Source: CAG-791 sp963650385
GTDB lineage: Bacteria; Bacillota; Clostridia; Lachnospirales; Lachnospiraceae
Assembly: GCA_963650385.1 (NCBI GenBank)
Contig: CAVJLL010000006.1
Span: forward strand, 1 to 64,000
Direction: 5' to 3'
DNA length: 64,000 nt
Shown: positions 17,095 through 24,972 of the stretch, one piece after another
How positions within the stretch are numbered: position 1 is the first letter of the stretch
How the letters are laid out: every line of letters begins with the position of its first letter
Position numbers and translations under genes: made by a program
The notes under the pieces: model-generated
What the model was told of the DNA's origin: nothing
Database searches by the model: none
The model's input: only the letters and a program-made list of their open reading frames with translations

Positions 17095-18546
17095 TTAAAT
17101 GATGCTCTCGCCGCGGACCAGCTTCGAAATTCCGTTGGCACCGAACAGCAGTACTACGCTGACAATGGACTTGAGCATACTCACCACGGTTGTAAGAGGG
17201 ATCATGCCCTGACCGATACCCAGCTTATATACGTACAGATCCAGTACCATGACGTAATCGGTGTTGGTTGCATTTTCGAAAACCAGGTACTGATCCATGC
17301 CGTTGCTCAGAACGTTTGCAACCGACATCAGGAGCAGTACGCAGAAGGTCGGGATCAGGCTCGGCACGGTGATGTTCCACATTCTCTGGAAGCGTCCTGC
17401 GCCGTCTACCGTTGCTGCCTCATACAGCTGCCGGTCGATGCCGGAGATCGCCGCAATGTAAATAATGGCGCTCCAGCCAACGCCTTTCCACATGCCCCAG
17501 GCCCACATCTTCAGCCATGTATGGGTGCTGCTCATCAGCATGTTCTGTCCGGAGGACCAGATGCCGGCGTTGACCATCAAGCTGCTGATAAATCCGTCGG
17601 TGGAGAAAATGCAGAACGCAATGGCATAAACCAGAACCCAGCTGATGAAGTTCGGAATCGTGGTAAAGGTCTGTACGAATCTGCGGAACCGGTCGTTCTT
17701 GATCTCCGAAAGGAAAATGGCGAACGCCATCGGAATCCAGCTGGTGCCGATGCCGAGTGCGCTCATTCCCAGCGTGTTCTTAAGTACGCGGACAACGTCC
17801 TTTACGGTTGCCTCATTCTGGAACAGCTGTGTGAACCACTTCAGTCCGACGAAGTTGTCCATGCTCAGGGTGTCGCCCACCTTGTAGTCAAAGAACGCGT
17901 ATCTCCAGCCCCACAGCGGCAGATAACTGAATACGCCGCACAGCGCCAGGAACGGCAGGAAGAGCAGGAAGAGCTTGTACTTGGACTCCATCTCATATTT
18001 ATCTTCCTTTGCCGCCTTCGGAACCAGGAATACCTCCAGCAGTGCCAGCACATAAATAACGCAGATGAGCACAAACAGCGGCCAGAAGGCACCGGAGAAC
18101 ATCGGCTCAACCTTTTTAGGCTTGGAGGTTGCAGCAATCTGACCGTAAGCGGAATAAATTCCGACCATGCCGATCACCTGCACCGTGCTCCCGATCAGGA
18201 TGAACAGATTGGAAAGTCTCTTGAATTTCCGGTTGCCGATGGACATGCACGCACCTGCAACAGCAGCGAATACGCCCAGACAAATGATCAGTGCTGCGCC
18301 GAACAGCAGCTGCATGGTGGAGCGCTCCACCCATCCCTTTTTGAAGGCTCTTCCGAAGCCAGATGTCAGATTGCTGTAGGAAAAGCCGGAAGAGAACAAA
18401 GACATGTTCCGGTTAATGAGTCCGCTGATCCGGGCAGGATTCAGCGCCGGTACGAGCAGGAAAATAACCGAGACCAGGATTGCGACACGCAGGACGCAAT
18501 ACAAGATATCCGATGTATGTTCCCTTGCAGATTTCGAATTTTTCAT
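17095..18546 (-). CDS. Sugar ABC transporter permease (LplB type) with extra N-terminal membrane module
   Basis: About 483 residues. The last 300 are a standard LplB-like permease (KYKLFLLFLPFLALCGVFSYLPLWGW; EAA loop LYEAATVDGAGRFQRMWNITVPSL). The first 180 add about four helices not usual in the family: VLRVAILVSVIFLLVP, LLFGAALIICLGVFAAVAGA, LFILIGSTVQVIGMVGIY and FWPLFVLICVIYVLALLEVFLVP. GGAGGGG lies eight bases before the ATG, so the extension is translated. It is the first gene of the importer operon. Confidence 0.88.
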   Translation of the reverse strand: MKNSKSAREHTSDILYCVLRVAILVSVIFLLVPALNPARISGLINRNMSLFSSGFSYSNLTSGFGRAFKKGWVERSTMQLLFGAALIICLGVFAAVAGACMSIGNRKFKRLSNLFILIGSTVQVIGMVGIYSAYGQIAATSKPKKVEPMFSGAFWPLFVLICVIYVLALLEVFLVPKAAKEDKYEMESKYKLFLLFLPFLALCGVFSYLPLWGWRYAFFDYKVGDTLSMDNFVGLKWFTQLFQNEATVKDVVRVLKNTLGMSALGIGTSWIPMAFAIFLSEIKNDRFRRFVQTFTTIPNFISWVLVYAIAFCIFSTDGFISSLMVNAGIWSSGQNMLMSSTHTWLKMWAWGMWKGVGWSAIIYIAAISGIDRQLYEAATVDGAGRFQRMWNITVPSLIPTFCVLLLMSVANVLSNGMDQYLVFENATNTDYVMVLDLYVYKLGIGQGMIPLTTVVSMLKSIVSVVLLFGANGISKLVRGESII

Positions 18547-18914
18547 TTCATACACCCCTCCCTCTTCTGAAAATATCCACATCCGTCCGTTTCCTCCGAA
18601 CAATTGACGGGCTTTTGTCCCATCGAACCGTTTTTGCGCCTTTCTCATTGTTAATATTGCGCAAAGAAGAAGGCGAACAGCAGAGGCTTTTTGTAACTTA
18701 AACATTTTCTGCGGACTTTTCTGTTTCGTTCCCAATAACTATAAGATCAGATTGACGAAAAAAATACCGTATAAATTAGGGATGTATACCGTCACTTTTA
18801 TGTATATTTTTGCATATTGCACGATTCGCATAGTGCGTTTTGCACATCAGCAGTCGGTGACAGCAATTATGGGAATGTTGCACAATGATTTTGCACGAAT
18901 GCTTACCGAAAATT
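18547..18914. other. Leader/promoter region of the Lpl-type importer operon
   Basis: About 370 AT-richer bases with no convincing ORF, upstream of the minus-strand importer. A run of repeated TTGCACA/TGCAAAA-like hexamers lies at 18820-18900. I could not find an unambiguous -35/-10 pair. Confidence 0.4.
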
Positions 18915-18930
18915 GCGAAAACGTTTTCGC
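18915..18930. promoter_or_regulatory. Perfect palindromic operator, cre/LacI-type
   Basis: GCGAAAACGTTTTCGC is a perfect 16-bp palindrome with the central CG typical of LacI/CcpA-family operators, close to the catabolite-response consensus. It lies about 370 bases upstream of the importer operon, and 170 bases downstream of the GH74-like gene, beyond that gene's terminator. Confidence 0.65.
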
Positions 18931-18939
18931 TGCTCAGTC

Positions 18940-18987
18940 AGAAAAATCCCTGCAGACAGGAATCATTCCTGACTGCAGGGATTTTTC
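18940..18987 (-). terminator. Bidirectional-looking terminator after the GH74-like gene
   Basis: AGAAAAATCCCTGCAG and CTGCAGGGATTTTTCT form a perfect 16-bp stem with A-run and T-run on opposite sides. On the minus strand it would end the GH74-like message before the importer promoter. Confidence 0.85.
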
Positions 18988-19009
18988 TGTGTTTGTTACT
19001 GTTCATTCA

Positions 19010-19065
19010 CCAGTCAAGTGACGGGTCCCGGCGGAGTTGTCCTTCACCCCGTCGCTTGGCTGGCG
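19010..19065 (+). repeat. Dispersed repeat R1, copy 3 (palindromic form)
   Basis: CCAGTCAAGTGACGGG and CCCGTCGCTTGGCTGG pair at about 14 of 16 positions. The right arm is the R1 core. It lies between the terminator and the stop of the GH74-like gene. Confidence 0.6.
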
Positions 19066-19101
19066 TCATCACGACAGCTCGTTCCCTCAGCTGCCTTCGG
19101 A

Positions 19102-21606
19102 TTACTCTGCTGCACCCGGCTCGCCGTACAGGACTCCTCTGCTGCCGGTGCCGAGATAAAATCTTCCGAATACGCAGGCATCTCCGTCCATGCTGTTGAT
19201 CTCGCCGAACATCTGCCGGTCCGTATTCAAACGGACATAGCTCCTCCCGTCATCGATGCTGCGGTAAAAGCCGTACGCGCCTCCGATCACACCCGCGAAG
19301 TAGATGGCCTTGCTCTCCTTTGCATAATCACCGCCGTCGCGTCCGATCCCAAGCCCCATGCGGTAAACAATATCGCCGTCCTGGCTAAGCTTTACCGCGT
19401 CCGCCGTCCTGTCTTCTGCGTCATAGGCCAGCTTCCAGAGTCCATCTTCGCCGAGTGCCATGTAGAAGACGCCCTCTCTGCCGCATTCTCCGCGCACCTC
19501 TGTCTTATTGGCGCAGTCTATCAAAGAGAAATCAACCGTCGGGAAATTCTCCGGCAGGCAGCACGGGCGGAAGGTTCGCCCGCCGTCCTCACTGACATAA
19601 AAATCCGAGTGGTCCCCAAATCCGTAGAACAGCTCCGGATTCATCCGGTCTGCAAAGACCTTGAAGCCGCCGGCCGTCTTCTGCCGCCCGTCGCCGTCAT
19701 ACACCAGAACCCGTTCAAAATGCTCTCCCGCGTCCCGGCTCACAACCACCTGATCCACCGGAAGATGAATTCCGTCCGCAATCGACCATACGAGGCGCTG
19801 TCCGTCCGAGGACATCGCCGCCCAGCCGCTGTTCACATTCGGCTGCTCGATCCTGTGCAGTGCCGCATCAATCGGCTCTCCCAGGCCAAACGGCATCGGG
19901 AGCCTGCGGAAGGTTCTGCACTGGTCCTCGGAATAAATCAGTCCGCCCTTTGTCCTTCCTGTCCAGTTCCCTCTCGGCGTAACCACCACCAGCTCCGGAT
20001 GCAGATCCGAATAGTCTGCATTGATGCAGGTGATATAGCGGTTTCCTTCTGCATCGTCAAAGGAATTGTCGCAGGGCCGGTCCAGATCCCGGAATGCAAA
20101 TCCACCAAGATCGCCCAGGATGTCAATGCACTTCACCTCTCCCGCCGGCGGTCCGTAGACGTTCAGATGCACCGTCTCCTCAATTCCGTCGCTCCAGTCC
20201 TCAAAAACAACCGGCTCCGCGCCGCTTTGACGGACGAGATTCCTTGACCGGAACACACCGGTTCCGGTATTGAACCACACCTCATCCGGACGGAACGGGT
20301 TGATTTTCAGATCCGTCAGCCAATGGATCAGATTGTGGCCGCCGTTGTAGCACGGCTTCAGATACGACGTCCAGAATTCCATTTTGCCGACCGCAAGATC
20401 GCACAGAATGCATTCCCAGGATGCTCCGTAATCCCGGGACAGGTAGATGCAGTCACCGTCCCCCTTGCTGATCGTCGAAACCGTCACCAATCCCGGAACG
20501 CGCTGCGCCGTGTCTATACCGGAAAATCCATATTCCAGGCCATACGCCGGAAGGCCGTCTGCCGCTCCATCACCTGCCAGGGAAGCCGGCCGGTGTCCCG
20601 CGCTGTCCCTGTCTCCCGCTTCTCCGACATTTTCTCCGTCCGGAACCGGCTCCGCCGGCGGTGGTGTAATATCCACTCCCTGCCCGATCCGGCCATCCGC
20701 CTCCAGCGGGTAGCGCACAGCCTTTCCGCCGATGACGCTGCCGCCGTCACAGCTGTAGCCCAGCTCACGCACATAGGCATTTCGCCCCATCACCGAAAAC
20801 GTCACATACAGATACTGTTCGTCCAACGCGTAGCGCTGCGCCACCAGTCCTGCCAGCTGCACACCCTCGATTTCTCCGTCCCACGGCTCCCAGAGCTCCT
20901 GAAACGAAGCACCGTCATCATAGGACACAAACAGGCTGTGTCCGCGAAGCGCAGCGCTGCGCTTCGTCGTCGTCCCGGCGCCGGCAGCAAACAAGGCCCT
21001 GCCGTCCGCTGTCTGTCCTACAAAGGTTGCATAGTCCTCCGCGAAGGAGCGAACCCTGCTCCAGCTCTTCCCGCGGTCATCGCTCCTCCACAGGCCGCTC
21101 TCCTGCGAGGCAAACCACAGAACCTCTTCACGTGTCCTGTCCACAATCAGCCGATAGCCGGTTCCTCTCCCGTTCAGATTGCCGTGCACATGCATCGGCA
21201 TTTCATAATAGGAGAACGTCTCACCATAGTCCTCCGAAACGGCAAATTTTCCATGCGCCGCGGTATTCGTCCCGCAGGCAATGTACAGTCTCTCCGGATG
21301 CCTCTCATCCAATGCGATGGCTGCCGGAAATGTCTCGCTGACATCTTCCATCGTCACATGGTCAATGAGACTGTGCCAGCGCTGCTCCCGTGCATCAAAG
21401 CGGTAGGCTCCGCCGATATCCGTCCGCAGGTAAAATACACCTTCCGCGTGCGGATGAAACATAAATCCGGTAACATATCCGCCGCCCGGGATCGGCATAT
21501 TGCGGTACCGGTAGCTCTCCTGCGGTATGTCCCGCGGTTCCTGCGTATGGCCGCCTCCAAGATTATTCTGTTCAGAACCCCAGCTTCGTTTCTCAGAATT
21601 TCCCAT
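19102..21606 (-). CDS. GH74-like beta-propeller glycosidase, no signal peptide
   Basis: An 834-residue protein of the sialidase/BNR-propeller type closest to GH74 xyloglucanases. PIPGGGYVTGFMFHP and FYLRTDIGGAYRFD match the N-terminal GH74 signature with its catalytic Asp, and DILGDLGGFAFRDLD fits the second catalytic Asp region. Asp-box-like repeats (SEDYGETF, SDDRGKSW, SYDDGASF, SRDYGASW, SEDGGRTF, SIDDGRSY) mark the blades. GGAGG six bases before the ATG fixes the start, and no signal peptide is present, which is unusual for GH74. An Ala/Gly/Asp/Pro-rich loop lies near residues 325-355. Activity on xyloglucan or another glycan is untested. Confidence 0.82.
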   Translation of the reverse strand: MGNSEKRSWGSEQNNLGGGHTQEPRDIPQESYRYRNMPIPGGGYVTGFMFHPHAEGVFYLRTDIGGAYRFDAREQRWHSLIDHVTMEDVSETFPAAIALDERHPERLYIACGTNTAAHGKFAVSEDYGETFSYYEMPMHVHGNLNGRGTGYRLIVDRTREEVLWFASQESGLWRSDDRGKSWSRVRSFAEDYATFVGQTADGRALFAAGAGTTTKRSAALRGHSLFVSYDDGASFQELWEPWDGEIEGVQLAGLVAQRYALDEQYLYVTFSVMGRNAYVRELGYSCDGGSVIGGKAVRYPLEADGRIGQGVDITPPPAEPVPDGENVGEAGDRDSAGHRPASLAGDGAADGLPAYGLEYGFSGIDTAQRVPGLVTVSTISKGDGDCIYLSRDYGASWECILCDLAVGKMEFWTSYLKPCYNGGHNLIHWLTDLKINPFRPDEVWFNTGTGVFRSRNLVRQSGAEPVVFEDWSDGIEETVHLNVYGPPAGEVKCIDILGDLGGFAFRDLDRPCDNSFDDAEGNRYITCINADYSDLHPELVVVTPRGNWTGRTKGGLIYSEDQCRTFRRLPMPFGLGEPIDAALHRIEQPNVNSGWAAMSSDGQRLVWSIADGIHLPVDQVVVSRDAGEHFERVLVYDGDGRQKTAGGFKVFADRMNPELFYGFGDHSDFYVSEDGGRTFRPCCLPENFPTVDFSLIDCANKTEVRGECGREGVFYMALGEDGLWKLAYDAEDRTADAVKLSQDGDIVYRMGLGIGRDGGDYAKESKAIYFAGVIGGAYGFYRSIDDGRSYVRLNTDRQMFGEINSMDGDACVFGRFYLGTGSRGVLYGEPGAAE

Positions 21607-21655
21607 CGTATTCCTCCGCCCAGACTCGAAATGCTATTCTCCTGCTCATAAAACT

Positions 21656-21694
21656 CAAGCCTCCTCGCGCAAGTAAGCTTGCATCGGAGGTTTG
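21656..21694 (-). terminator. Hairpin between IclR gene and GH74-like gene
   Basis: On the minus strand CAAACCTCC and GGAGGCTTG pair, with an inner GCAAG/CTTGC stem, and AGTTTTA follows. It lies about 155 bases after the iclR stop and 50 bases before the GH74-like start, so it could end the iclR message or act in the downstream leader. Confidence 0.5.
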
Positions 21695-21785
21695 AACCTT
21701 TTGCTCCTGGTGTCAAGCCATTGTATCACGATTAGAGTGCAGAGCTCAGAGGCGCGTGGATTCCTTCAATATTTTTCGCATCTTT

Positions 21786-21833
21786 CGTAACGGTACGCTC
21801 GCAAGCCAAACGACCATACGGCGGAGAATATCC
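21786..21833 (-). repeat. Dispersed repeat R1, copy 4
   Basis: On the minus strand ATTCTCCGCCGTATGGTCG, TTTGGCTTGCGAGCG and TACCGTTACGA follow copy 1 closely. It lies just after the iclR stop. Confidence 0.65.
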
Positions 21834-21849
21834 GAATTCAGGGACATTA

Positions 21850-22659
21850 TCAGAAGAGCCCCCGCGTCATCTTATCGGCAAGCTCCGCATCCATTTCCTC
21901 CTTGCATGCCAGAACCTCCCGGGAAAGATTCCGTATCCGTTCATTGTCCATGCGGCTGATGGGAACCGAGATGGAGAACGCATAGCGCGCACCGCCGTCC
22001 ATGGCCAATGCCGCCGCAATGCACCGGACTCCCGTTTCATTTTCCTCGTTGTCCAGCGCATAGCCCTTCCTGCGCACCTCTGTCACCTCCTCCAGAAAAT
22101 CCTCCGGATTGGTAATCGTATACGGTGTTTTTCTCTCTATGCTGCAGGAATCCCAGAGACGCCGGATCTCCGGATCAGAAAGGCTCGCCATCATCGCCTT
22201 GCCTACCCCCGTGCGGTAGAACGGAATCCGGCTCCCGATGTAGGATGTCATACGCACAGAATGGTCATTGGAATCCACCTTATCGATGTAGATCACCTCG
22301 CCTGCATCCCGTTCCACGAAATGAACCGTTTCATGCACTCTTCCTGAAAGCTTCTTCAGATACGGCCGCACCACCTGCGCCACATCCACCTGCCCCAGCA
22401 GGCGGTCCGCCAGCTCCACGAGCTTGAGCGTTGCCTCATAGTGTCCGGTTTCCGGATCCTGCCGCACATAGTTCATATATTGAAGAGATGCCAGAATCCG
22501 ATGCGTCGTGCTCTTATTCAGCTGCAGAGCCTGTGTCAGATCCGCAAGCGTGCTCTGTCCGTTTTGCGCAAGATATTCCAGCGCACCGAAAAGGCGTCCG
22601 GCCACCTGGATCGGATTGCCGTCCTTCTCTTCTGTTCTTCCCACTTCCGGTTCCTGCAT
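21850..22659 (-). CDS. IclR-family regulator, probably KdgR-like
   Basis: A 269-residue IclR-family protein. The N-terminal winged helix (VAGRLFGALEYLAQNGQ, LQLNKSTTHRILASL) binds DNA. The C-terminal effector domain (ETVHFVERDAGEVIYIDKVDS, RTGVGKAMMASL, GYALDNEENETGVRCIAAAL) is full length. AGGAGG five bases before the ATG fixes the start. It is divergent from kdgK-eda, and palindromes fitting IclR-family operators lie in the shared promoter region, so it probably represses KDG catabolism with KDG or a related compound as effector. This role is inferred from context. Confidence 0.88.
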   Translation of the reverse strand: MQEPEVGRTEEKDGNPIQVAGRLFGALEYLAQNGQSTLADLTQALQLNKSTTHRILASLQYMNYVRQDPETGHYEATLKLVELADRLLGQVDVAQVVRPYLKKLSGRVHETVHFVERDAGEVIYIDKVDSNDHSVRMTSYIGSRIPFYRTGVGKAMMASLSDPEIRRLWDSCSIERKTPYTITNPEDFLEEVTEVRRKGYALDNEENETGVRCIAAALAMDGGARYAFSISVPISRMDNERIRNLSREVLACKEEMDAELADKMTRGLF

Positions 22660-22743
22660 CCTTACCTCCTACGCCGCCGCTTGGCAGTGTCAGCCCCATC
22701 CATCCCGGACAGGCAGGACAGTTTCTGTACACCGCGCGGCTAT

Positions 22744-22762
22744 TGTTTCATTATGTGGAACA
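22744..22762 (-). promoter_or_regulatory. Candidate autoregulatory operator of the IclR gene
   Basis: TGTTTCA-N5-TGGAACA is an inverted repeat with one mismatch, lying just downstream of the iclR -10 box. The spacing and sequence fit IclR-family sites. Confidence 0.5.
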
Positions 22763-22790
22763 TATTAGCAAATCCGCTGTACCTGTGCAA
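22762..22790 (-). promoter_or_regulatory. Promoter of the IclR-family gene
   Basis: On the minus strand TTGCAC and TAATAT are 17 bases apart, about 100 bases before the start codon. Confidence 0.65.
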
Positions 22791-22861
22791 CTCGTTTTCC
22801 CACGCTTTCTCATAGCATTTTACCCAATAATTATCCGCTGAAATTATTTAATTTTCCTGTC

Positions 22862-22889
22862 TTGACTTCTCTTATGCGTTTTCTATAAT
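22862..22889 (+). promoter_or_regulatory. Promoter of kdgK-eda
   Basis: TTGACT and TATAAT are separated by 16 bases, about 95 bases before the kdgK start. It is followed immediately by a palindromic operator. Confidence 0.8.
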
Positions 22890-22908
22890 GATAGCAGAAA
22901 CCTATCGC

Positions 22909-22932
22909 AATGCGAAACGCGAGTTTCACATT
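22909..22932 (+). promoter_or_regulatory. KdgR-like operator downstream of the kdgK promoter
   Basis: AATGCGAAAC-GCGA-GTTTCACATT is an inverted repeat matching at nine of ten positions per arm. GAAAC-N4-GTTTC resembles the KdgR box described in enterobacteria. It begins about 20 bases after the -10 box, a position suited to repression. Confidence 0.65.
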
Positions 22933-22982
22933 GTGGAATATACGGAAGGCAACCATTTTATTTTCCAGAAAGGAGTTCTGAC

Positions 22983-24080
22983 ATGGAACTGAATCTGAAA
23001 GACCGCAAGGACTGTAAGTATGATGCCGTATCTCTGGGCGAGGTAATGCTGCGCCTGGATCCCGGTGAAGGACGCATCCGCACTGCACGAAGCTTCCGTG
23101 CATGGGAAGGCGGCGGAGAGTACAACGTTATCCGCGGACTGCACAAGTGCTTTGGCATGAACACTGCTGTTCTGACCTCTTTTGCAGACAACGAGGTCGG
23201 CCGTCTGATGAAGGATTTCATCGAGCAGGGCGGTGTTGATACCTCTCTTATTTACTGGAAGAAGACCGACGGCATCGGACGCATCTGCCGCAACGGACTG
23301 AACTTCACCGAGCGCGGCTTCGGTGTCCGCGGCGCTGTCGGCTGCTCCGACCGCTTCAACACCGCCATTTCCCAGGCAACTCCTGAAGAGCTGAATTTCG
23401 AGCACGTATTCGGTGAGCTCGGCGTTCGCTGGCTGCACACCGGCGGTATCTACGCCGCTCTTTCCGAGCAGAGCTGTGAGACCGTTATCGCTGCCATCAA
23501 GACTGCGAAGAAGTACGGCACGCTGGTTTCCTACGATCTGAACTACCGTCCTTCCATGTGGTCCGCTATCGGCGGCCTGGAGAAGTGCCAGGAAGTGAAC
23601 AAGGAAATTGCCAAGTACGTTGACGTTATGATCGGCAACGAGGAAGACTTCACCGCCTGCCTCGGCCTTCAGATCGAGGGTCAGGAAGAGGGCCTTAAGA
23701 AGCTGAACATCGACGGCTACAAGAAGATGATCGATCACGCCGCAGAGGTATATCCGAACTTCAAGGCCATCGCTACTACCCTTCGTACCGTAAAGACCGC
23801 AACCGTAAACGACTGGAAGGCAATCTGCTGGGCAGACGGCCAGATCTATCAGTCCAAGGAATACAACGGCCTTGAGATCATGGACCGCGTCGGCGGCGGC
23901 GATTCCTTCGCTTCCGGCCTTGTATACGGCCTCATGACCACCGAGGATCCGGAGAAGGCTGTCAACTACGGCGCAGCACACGGTGCTCTTGCCATGACAA
24001 CCCCCGGCGACACCTCCATGGCATCGGTTGACGAGGTAGAAGGCCTCATGGGCGGCGCAGGCGCACGTGTAAAACGGTAA
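22983..24080 (+). CDS. kdgK: 2-keto-3-deoxygluconate kinase (PfkB family)
   Basis: A 365-residue ribokinase/PfkB-family sugar kinase. The N-terminal SLGEVMLRLDPGE and the C-terminal signature DRVGGGDSFASG (catalytic Asp near residue 307) are intact. It phosphorylates KDG, the common product of galacturonate, glucuronate and pectin breakdown, giving KDPG. The assignment rests on the family plus the adjacent KDPG aldolase and KdgR-like regulator. AAAGGAG lies seven bases before the ATG. Codon use is strongly biased, as in a highly expressed gene. Confidence 0.88.
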   Translation: MELNLKDRKDCKYDAVSLGEVMLRLDPGEGRIRTARSFRAWEGGGEYNVIRGLHKCFGMNTAVLTSFADNEVGRLMKDFIEQGGVDTSLIYWKKTDGIGRICRNGLNFTERGFGVRGAVGCSDRFNTAISQATPEELNFEHVFGELGVRWLHTGGIYAALSEQSCETVIAAIKTAKKYGTLVSYDLNYRPSMWSAIGGLEKCQEVNKEIAKYVDVMIGNEEDFTACLGLQIEGQEEGLKKLNIDGYKKMIDHAAEVYPNFKAIATTLRTVKTATVNDWKAICWADGQIYQSKEYNGLEIMDRVGGGDSFASGLVYGLMTTEDPEKAVNYGAAHGALAMTTPGDTSMASVDEVEGLMGGAGARVKR

Positions 24081-24101
24081 AAGCCGTGTCACTCTCGCAT
24101 C

Positions 24102-24128
24102 GGAGAATTCGCCTTCGCGAAATTCTCC
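24102..24128 (+). other. Intercistronic hairpin between kdgK and eda
   Basis: GGAGAATTCGC and GCGAAATTCTCC pair with one bulge around a CTTC loop. No T-run follows, so it probably affects mRNA stability or the expression ratio rather than ending transcription. Confidence 0.5.
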
Positions 24129-24167
24129 TCGCGGAGCAACTGCCCGGTATATATGAAAGGAGATAAA

Positions 24168-24824
24168 ATGGCTAATTCTGCAAAAGCTGAAGCTGTATTT
24201 AAGAAATTCGAAGAGATCGGCATCATCCCCGTTGTTGTTCTGAACGACGTAAAGGATGCAGAGCCTCTTGGAAAGTGCCTGGTTGAGGGCGGCCTTCCGG
24301 CTGCTGAGGTTACCTTCCGCACCGAGGCTGCTGAGGAGTCGATCCGCATCATGGCTGAGAAGTATCCCGACCTTCTGGTGGGTGCCGGCACCGTTCTGAC
24401 GATCGATCAGGTAGACCGCGCCGTAAACGCAGGTGCCAAGTTCATCGTTTCCCCCGGCTTCGATCCTGCCATTGTCAAGTATTGCCTCGAGAAGGACATT
24501 CCGGTTTGCCCCGGCACACAGTCCCCTTCCGAGATGATCGCAGCCATGAACCTTGGTCTGGATCACGTGAAATTCTTCCCGGCAGAGCCCTCCGGCGGCC
24601 TGAAGATGATCAAGGCAATCACCGCAGCACTCACAAGCCTGAAGGTTATGCCTACCGGCGGCATCAGCGCCTCCAACGTCACCGAGTACCTCGAGAACAG
24701 CAAGATCTTCTGCGCAGGCGGCTCCTGGATGGTAAAGGGCGATATGATCAAGGCCGGACAGTGGGATGAGATCACCGAGAAGGTTCGCGAGGCAGCAGCA
24801 ATTGTAAAGTCTGTTCGCGGATGA
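24168..24824 (+). CDS. eda: KDPG/KHG aldolase
   Basis: About 218 residues of the KDPG aldolase family, which splits KDPG into pyruvate and glyceraldehyde-3-phosphate. AEVTFRTEAA, VGAGTVLTIDQ, and HVKFFPAEPSGG with the Schiff-base Lys (about residue 135), then MPTGGIS, are all present. AAGGAG five bases before the chosen ATG decides between two nearby in-frame starts. It completes the kdgK-eda unit, and a terminator follows. Confidence 0.93.
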   Translation: MANSAKAEAVFKKFEEIGIIPVVVLNDVKDAEPLGKCLVEGGLPAAEVTFRTEAAEESIRIMAEKYPDLLVGAGTVLTIDQVDRAVNAGAKFIVSPGFDPAIVKYCLEKDIPVCPGTQSPSEMIAAMNLGLDHVKFFPAEPSGGLKMIKAITAALTSLKVMPTGGISASNVTEYLENSKIFCAGGSWMVKGDMIKAGQWDEITEKVREAAAIVKSVRG

Positions 24825-24830
24825 GCTAAG

Positions 24831-24857
24831 GAATGCTGACGGAATCAGCATTTTCCT
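24831..24857 (+). terminator. Terminator after eda
   Basis: GGAATGCTGA and TCAGCATTTTCC form a stem directly after the eda stop. The T-run is short. Confidence 0.6.
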
Positions 24858-24905
24858 AACAGATGTATAATGGGCGGAGACAAATGGTCTTTTCCCCAGC
24901 CAGTA

Positions 24906-24940
24906 CCGGAAGGCCTTGCGTGTCAGGGCCTTCCGGTTTT
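24906..24940 (+). terminator. Second hairpin with T-run before the MATE gene
   Basis: CCGGAAGGCCTTG and CAGGGCCTTCCGG form a strong stem followed by TTTT. It may back up the eda terminator, or lie in a leader of the exporter gene 33 bases downstream. Confidence 0.75.
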
Positions 24941-24972
24941 ACATTTGTGAATATATACAGGAGGCTTTTGCC

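Noticed and set aside
18547..18914. Confident importer promoter in the AT-rich leader
   Set aside because: Several weak -10-like hexamers but no convincing -35 at proper spacing, so no promoter was annotated.
22926..24851. 641-residue minus-strand frame opposite kdgK and eda
   Set aside because: Covers two conserved plus-strand enzymes; caused by strong codon bias.
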